Source: Clostridia bacterium
GTDB lineage: Bacteria; Bacillota; Clostridia; Christensenellales; Borkfalkiaceae
NCBI GenBank assembly: GCA_017508105.1
Contig: JAFVZP010000043.1
Span: forward strand, 1 to 33,608
Direction of reading: 5' to 3'
Length of the DNA: 33,608 nt
The stretch's first letter is position 1. Each line of letters begins with the position of its first letter. Both the position numbers and the translations under genes were made by a program. The notes below the pieces were generated by a model, which was given only the letters and a program-made list of their open reading frames with translations, was not told the DNA's origin and did not search any database. This document shows positions 29,851 to 33,608 of the stretch, piece by piece.

Positions 29851-31074
29851 TTATTGAATGGAATTTCCTGCTGCATAGCCCGTGGAAAAGGCAATTTGCA
29901 GGTTAAATCCGCCCGTGTATGCGTCCACATCCAACGCCTCGCCGCAAAAATACAGCCCTTTGACCAATTTACTCTCCATGGTTTTTGGATTGATTTGTTT
30001 AACGTCAATTCCGCCCGAGGTGATAATCGCCTCTCCAAACCCCCGTAAAGCAACGGGATAAAGCGGGTAAAACTTCAAAGCGTGTACCAAGCGCAAACGC
30101 TCCGCCTTCGTAACGGCGTTTACCTGCTTGTTTGTAGCGATATTTGCCTCTTTTAACACAAAATCAATCAATTTTGAGGGCAATAAAGCGTGTAAAACGT
30201 TGGAAATTATCTTGTTTTTTCCCTCGTCGAAATCACGCAAAATTCTGTTATCCAGCTTGGTTTCATCGAGTGCAGGCTTCAAATCTAACGTGAGTGTAAT
30301 ATCTTTTACGTTTTCCCTTGCAATTTGCGAGGAGAGCGTCAAAACCAACGGACCGGAAACGCCGTAATGCGTAAAGAGCATCTCGCCCATGGCGCTGTAT
30401 ATATTCTTTTCCCCTCGCCTTGCAGTTAAAACTACGTTTTTTAAGGAAAGTCCCTGAAGTTTTGAAAAATCGCTTCCCTGCAAGGTAATGCCCGTCAGCG
30501 CAGGATAGAGCTTGCCAACGCTGTGTCCTGCCTTTTTGGCAAATTCATATCCGTCCCCCGTAGAACCGGTGGTCGGATAGCTCAATCCGCCTGTACAAAC
30601 GACGGCGCAATCACATTCATACCGTCCTTTTGTTGTTATTACGTCAGACATAGTACTGTTTATAACGCTTAAATCAAGTACTTTTTCGTTTAAATGGATA
30701 ATAACGCCTGCATTTTTACAGGCTTTTTCCAATGCTTTGGTAATGTCGCTGGCGTGGTCGGAAATAGGAAAAACACGGTTACCTCTTTCGGTTTTCAGTT
30801 TAGTTCCGTGATCTTCTAAAAATTCCTTCATTTTTTCGGGCGGAAAGGAATAGATGCAGCCGTTTAAAAACTTGGCATTGTGCACGACGCTCGACAAAAA
30901 CTCACCGGCGGGGACGTCGTTTGTTACGTTGCAGCGCCCTTTGCCCGTGATGTATATTTTTTTGCCTAATTTTTCGTTTTGTTCTATCAATCGAACGTGG
31001 TTGCCGTTTTTTGCTGCCGCATACGCCGCCATCAAGCCCGAAGCGCCACCGCCGATTACCACAACTTTTTTCAT
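29851..31074 (-). CDS. HI0933/YhiN-family NAD(P)/FAD-dependent oxidoreductase
   Basis: This 407-residue flavoprotein family (COG2081) has no firmly known reaction. The N-terminal dinucleotide fold is VVIGGGASGLMAAYAAAKNG (residues 4-23), followed by the family motif KIYITGKGRCNVTND near 40-54. VVCTGGLSYPTTGSTGDGYEFA lies near 160 and the C-terminal FAD segment is GLYFCGEALDVDAYTGGFNLQIAFSTGYAAG. The length is normal. AGAGG stands 9 bases before ATG 31074. Upstream are a GC-rich hairpin (31108-31126) and the terminator of the oad genes; no clear promoter was found. Confidence 0.93.
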   Translation of the reverse strand: MKKVVVIGGGASGLMAAYAAAKNGNHVRLIEQNEKLGKKIYITGKGRCNVTNDVPAGEFLSSVVHNAKFLNGCIYSFPPEKMKEFLEDHGTKLKTERGNRVFPISDHASDITKALEKACKNAGVIIHLNEKVLDLSVINSTMSDVITTKGRYECDCAVVCTGGLSYPTTGSTGDGYEFAKKAGHSVGKLYPALTGITLQGSDFSKLQGLSLKNVVLTARRGEKNIYSAMGEMLFTHYGVSGPLVLTLSSQIARENVKDITLTLDLKPALDETKLDNRILRDFDEGKNKIISNVLHALLPSKLIDFVLKEANIATNKQVNAVTKAERLRLVHALKFYPLYPVALRGFGEAIITSGGIDVKQINPKTMESKLVKGLYFCGEALDVDAYTGGFNLQIAFSTGYAAGNSIQ

Positions 31075-31107
31075 ACCAACTATCCTCTCGTTGCCAATCT
31101 CCTCAAA

Positions 31108-31126
31108 CGCCGCCCTTTAAGCGGCG
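31108..31126 (-). other. GC-rich hairpin in the leader of the flavoprotein gene
   Basis: Perfect arms CGCCGC (31108-31113) and GCGGCG (31121-31126) have a 7-base loop. Only TTTG follows on the minus strand, so it is not a standard terminator. It lies 34 bases before ATG 31074 and may be a leader structure. Confidence 0.45.
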
Positions 31127-31170
31127 AAATCTTTGATGAGACAGAATGACTTTTAGAGCTTTGACAAAAA

Positions 31171-31193
31171 TCGGGGTGAAAGCTCCACCCCGA
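31171..31193 (-). terminator. Terminator of the decarboxylase operon
   Basis: Perfect 8-base GC-rich arms TCGGGGTG (31171-31178) and CACCCCGA (31186-31193) with a 7-base loop, then TTTTT on the minus strand. It lies 18 bases after the stop of the carboxyltransferase gene. Confidence 0.88.
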
Positions 31194-31211
31194 CTCGACT
31201 TATTTATGCGA

Positions 31212-32627
31212 TTATACGGGATATACTCCGTTTTTATCGGAAGCTAAATCCTTATCCACGCCCTGCTTTTGCGCCTTTCTCCATTTGAAGAAGTTTTCGG
31301 CAACCTGTTCAAAGACGGCGTAAGAGAGTACGTCTTCTTCCTTTTCATAATATCCCTTTGCCTGCAATTCTGCCTTAAAGCCTTCAAACTCGGGCTTTAA
31401 ATCGTCGGCGGGACGGTAAGTGATGGGCTGAATATCCCCCAGCACTTTTTTAGCCACTTCCTCATTCAAAGGTGCGGGCAATCTGCCGTATTTACCGGCA
31501 AACAAGTCCTTTGTTTCTTTGGTAACCATCTTGTATCTCTCGCCGGCGATGACGTTCATAACCGCCTGCGTTCCGACGATCTGCGAGGAAGGCGTAACCA
31601 AGGGAGGATATCCGCAGTCCTTTCGAACGTTGGGTACTTCGGCAAGACATTCCATGAGCTTATCGCTCTTGCCCATTTTATCGAGCTGGGAGATGAGGTT
31701 GGAGAGCATACCGCCCGGTACCTGATAGATTAAGGTATTGACGTCTACGCCCGTTACCTTGTCGGAGAGGAAGCCGTCTTTTTTTAAGCGTGCGGCAACA
31801 CCCTTGAAATGCTCTACGATGGGCAATAATTTAGCAATTTCAATACCCGTATCGTACTGCGTTCCCTTTAAGGTTGCAACCAAAGGTTCGGTGGCAGGCT
31901 GTGCCGTACCGTTACCCAAGGGCGAAAGCGCCGTGTCTACGATGTCCACGCCCGCTTGAATTGCCATTAAATTGACCATATCGCCCGTACCGGTGGTATT
32001 GTGCGTGTGCAGATGGATTTTGGTTTGCGGATTGAGCTTTTGCTTCAATGCGGACACGAGCTTATAGGCTTCAAAGGGCAATAAAAGGTTTGCCATGTCC
32101 TTGATGCAGATGTTGTCTGCGCCCATGCTTTCAAAGTCCTTTGCTAAATTCACAAAGTAATCCATGGTGTGTACGGGGCTTTCGGTGTAGGAAATTGCCG
32201 TTTCGCAGATACCGCCGTATTTTTTGATGGCTTTGACGGCAGTTTCCAAATTTCTCTTATCGTTGAGTGCGTCGAATACACGCACGACGCCAATACCGTT
32301 TTCAATGGACTTTGCAACGAACTTCTCCACTACGTCGTCCGAATAATGACGGTAACCGAGCAGGTTCTGTCCTCTTAAAAGCATTTGAATGGGCGTCTTT
32401 TTGAGGTATTTTTTGAGCGTTCTCAAGCGGTCCCACGGGTCTTCGTTCAAATAACGCAAACAGGAGTCGAAGGTTGCGCCACCCCACGCTTCCAAGGAAT
32501 AATAGCCGATATCGTCGAGCTGCTCTAAAACGGGCAGCATTTCTTCCAAACGCATACGGGTGGCCGCCTGCGATTGGTGTGCGTCACGCAAAATTGTATC
32601 TGTAATAAAAACTTTTTTCTTTTCCAT
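31212..32627 (-). CDS. oadA: Carboxyltransferase subunit (oxaloacetate decarboxylase alpha / pyruvate carboxylase B type) without biotin domain
   Basis: The subunit moves a carboxyl group between oxaloacetate (or pyruvate) and biotin. The 471 residues contain a TIM-barrel transferase domain: TDTILRDAHQSQAATRMR at 9-26, MLLRGQNLLGYRHY, the metal- and carboxylysine-site CIKDMANLLLP near 173, and the HLHTHNTTGTG metal ligands near 204. The C-terminal conserved domain follows to about residue 440. The biotinyl domain with its MKM motif, present in many OadA proteins, is missing, so a separate carrier protein should exist. GAGG lies upstream of ATG 32627. It follows the OadB-type gene by 19 bases. 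Confidence 0.92.
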   Translation of the reverse strand: MEKKKVFITDTILRDAHQSQAATRMRLEEMLPVLEQLDDIGYYSLEAWGGATFDSCLRYLNEDPWDRLRTLKKYLKKTPIQMLLRGQNLLGYRHYSDDVVEKFVAKSIENGIGVVRVFDALNDKRNLETAVKAIKKYGGICETAISYTESPVHTMDYFVNLAKDFESMGADNICIKDMANLLLPFEAYKLVSALKQKLNPQTKIHLHTHNTTGTGDMVNLMAIQAGVDIVDTALSPLGNGTAQPATEPLVATLKGTQYDTGIEIAKLLPIVEHFKGVAARLKKDGFLSDKVTGVDVNTLIYQVPGGMLSNLISQLDKMGKSDKLMECLAEVPNVRKDCGYPPLVTPSSQIVGTQAVMNVIAGERYKMVTKETKDLFAGKYGRLPAPLNEEVAKKVLGDIQPITYRPADDLKPEFEGFKAELQAKGYYEKEEDVLSYAVFEQVAENFFKWRKAQKQGVDKDLASDKNGVYPV

Positions 32628-32646
32628 AATTTTTTACCTCTAATTA

Positions 32647-33608
32647 TTAACCGAAGCAAGCGAGCAATGCGCCTGCGGCAATCGCCGAGCCGATAACGCC
32701 CGAAACATTGGGTCCCATGGCGTGCATCAATAAGTGGTTGCTCGGGTCGTATTCCCTACCGACATCCTCTGAAATACGAGCCGCCATAGGCACAGCCGAA
32801 ACGCCCGCCGAGCCGATGAGCGGATTGATTGTGCCCTTGGAGAGCTTGTTCATGAGCTTTGCCATCAACAAGCCGCCGATCGTACCGCAGGAGAATGCAA
32901 TCAAGCCGAGTAAAATAATACTCAACGTATCTACCGATAAGAAAATTTCACCCTTTGCCTTACAGCCGACCGCAACACCCAAGAAGATGGTTACGGTATT
33001 CATCAAGCCGTTCTGTGCTTGGGAAGAAAGTCTTTCCACTACGCCCGATTCTCTGAACAGGTTGCCGAGCATGAGCATACCGAGCAAGGGAATTGCATCA
33101 GGTAAGAGCAAGCCGACGACCAAGGTAACCAATACGGGAAAGATAACTTTTTCCAATTTGGAAACCTTGCGGAGCTGTTTCATCTTAATGGCACGTTCTT
33201 TTTTGGTCGTCAACGCCTTCATGATGGGCTTTTGAATGATGGGAATGAGCGCCATATAGGAGTACGCTGCAATGGCGATGGTCGAAAGCAAGTGCGGTGC
33301 CAATTTGGAAGAAACGTAGATTGCCGTAGGACCGTCTGCACCGCCGATGATGGCGATAGCCGCCGCTTCAGCACCCGTAAAGCCCAATATGACTGCACCG
33401 GCGAGGGTTAAGAAAATACCCAGCTGCGCCGCTGCACCGATAATCATAGACTTAGGGTTGGCAATCAGCGGACCGAAGTCGGTCATTGCGCCGATGCCGA
33501 GGAAGATGATGGGCGGATAAATTACGTTTTGTACGCCGAAGTAGAAATACCACAGAAGTCCTCTGCTGCCTGCGTTTACGAACTCAAATTCGTGTTGCAA
33601 GGCTTCGT
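32647..33608 (-). CDS. oadB: Sodium-pumping decarboxylase beta subunit (OadB/GcdB/MmdB), partial
   Basis: The beta subunit decarboxylates carboxybiotin and exports sodium ions. About 320 residues are present; the N terminus lies beyond the right edge, because the frame continues through 33608 without a start (the TTG at 33598-33600 is internal). Homologues have about 370-430 residues. Features are [18 protein letters not shown], the ion-site block [24 protein letters not shown] (conserved Asp), [13 protein letters not shown], and [17 protein letters not shown] with [18 protein letters not shown] at the end. About eight membrane helices are visible. Whether the substrate is oxaloacetate or methylmalonyl-CoA depends on the alpha subunit, which here looks oxaloacetate-type. 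Confidence 0.92.
   Translation of the reverse strand, partial: EALQHEFEFVNAGSRGLLWYFYFGVQNVIYPPIIFLGIGAMTDFGPLIANPKSMIIGAAAQLGIFLTLAGAVILGFTGAEAAAIAIIGGADGPTAIYVSSKLAPHLLSTIAIAAYSYMALIPIIQKPIMKALTTKKERAIKMKQLRKVSKLEKVIFPVLVTLVVGLLLPDAIPLLGMLMLGNLFRESGVVERLSSQAQNGLMNTVTIFLGVAVGCKAKGEIFLSVDTLSIILLGLIAFSCGTIGGLLMAKLMNKLSKGTINPLIGSAGVSAVPMAARISEDVGREYDPSNHLLMHAMGPNVSGVIGSAIAAGALLACFG

Noticed and set aside
32708-33235. Plus-strand open frame of 175 codons opposite the sodium-pump beta subunit
   Set aside because: Shadow of a strongly conserved membrane protein on the other strand.
1-33608. tRNA, rRNA, riboswitch, CRISPR, IS or phage genes
   Set aside because: I saw no cloverleaf-like gene, spaced direct repeats, transposase or integrase reading frame, or recognisable riboswitch core; all intergenic gaps are under 200 bases.

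Overview
The window is a stretch of a spore-forming Firmicutes (class Clostridia) chromosome. Evidence for this is the complete spoIIIA operon (AA to AH), spoIVB, spoIIM, a GerW/YtfJ protein, ArgR, an IspH-ribosomal protein S1 fusion typical of Clostridia, and low-to-mid GC content. Every gene I can support lies on the minus strand, so the text below runs in transcription order from the right edge to the left. Codon use and composition look even throughout. I see no tRNA, rRNA, CRISPR array, insertion sequence or prophage gene. Genus cannot be decided from the sequence; an uncultured gut clostridium is my guess only.

Right end (33608 to 28339): the subunits of a sodium-pumping decarboxylase (OadB-type, cut by the window edge, then OadA-type carboxyltransferase), closed by a strong terminator. 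A HI0933/YhiN flavoprotein follows, then cmk, plsC and the ispH-rpsA fusion as one tight operon with its own promoter. htpG stands alone between two terminators, with two palindromes at its promoter.

Centre (24182 to 10430): spoIIIAA-AH encode the channel between mother cell and forespore. Next come an Asp23 protein with its own promoter and terminator, then nusB-folD-ispA-dxs-tlyA-nadK-argR-recN-spoIVB. This is the classical Firmicutes order, but without accBC, xseAB and spo0A at their usual places. IspA, Dxs and IspH supply the isoprenoid pathway; SpoIVB is a signalling protease across the forespore membranes.

Left part (10387 to 295): spoIIM, a DD-carboxypeptidase (DacF type), an M50 protease with scpA-scpB (condensin partners), a zinc metallopeptidase, a three-gene Wzz / tyrosine kinase / PHP phosphatase module, then a DUF2953-like protein, ytfJ, a second DD-carboxypeptidase and rluB. 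The Wzz-kinase-phosphatase module has no glycosyltransferase and sits inside what is usually a continuous scpAB-ytfIJ-dacB-rluB neighbourhood. The first 110 bases hold the start of a methyltransferase-like gene.

The most interesting points are: a SpoIIIAG of only 123 residues, apparently without the large beta insertion of the studied homologue; several promoters that sit against the start codon or inside the preceding terminator (spoIIM, M50 protease, spoIIIAA), suggesting leaderless or insulated transcription; sporulation-type (SigE, SigF/G) promoter candidates; palindromes at htpG and asp23; a divergent Dxs; and the displaced Wzz-kinase module.
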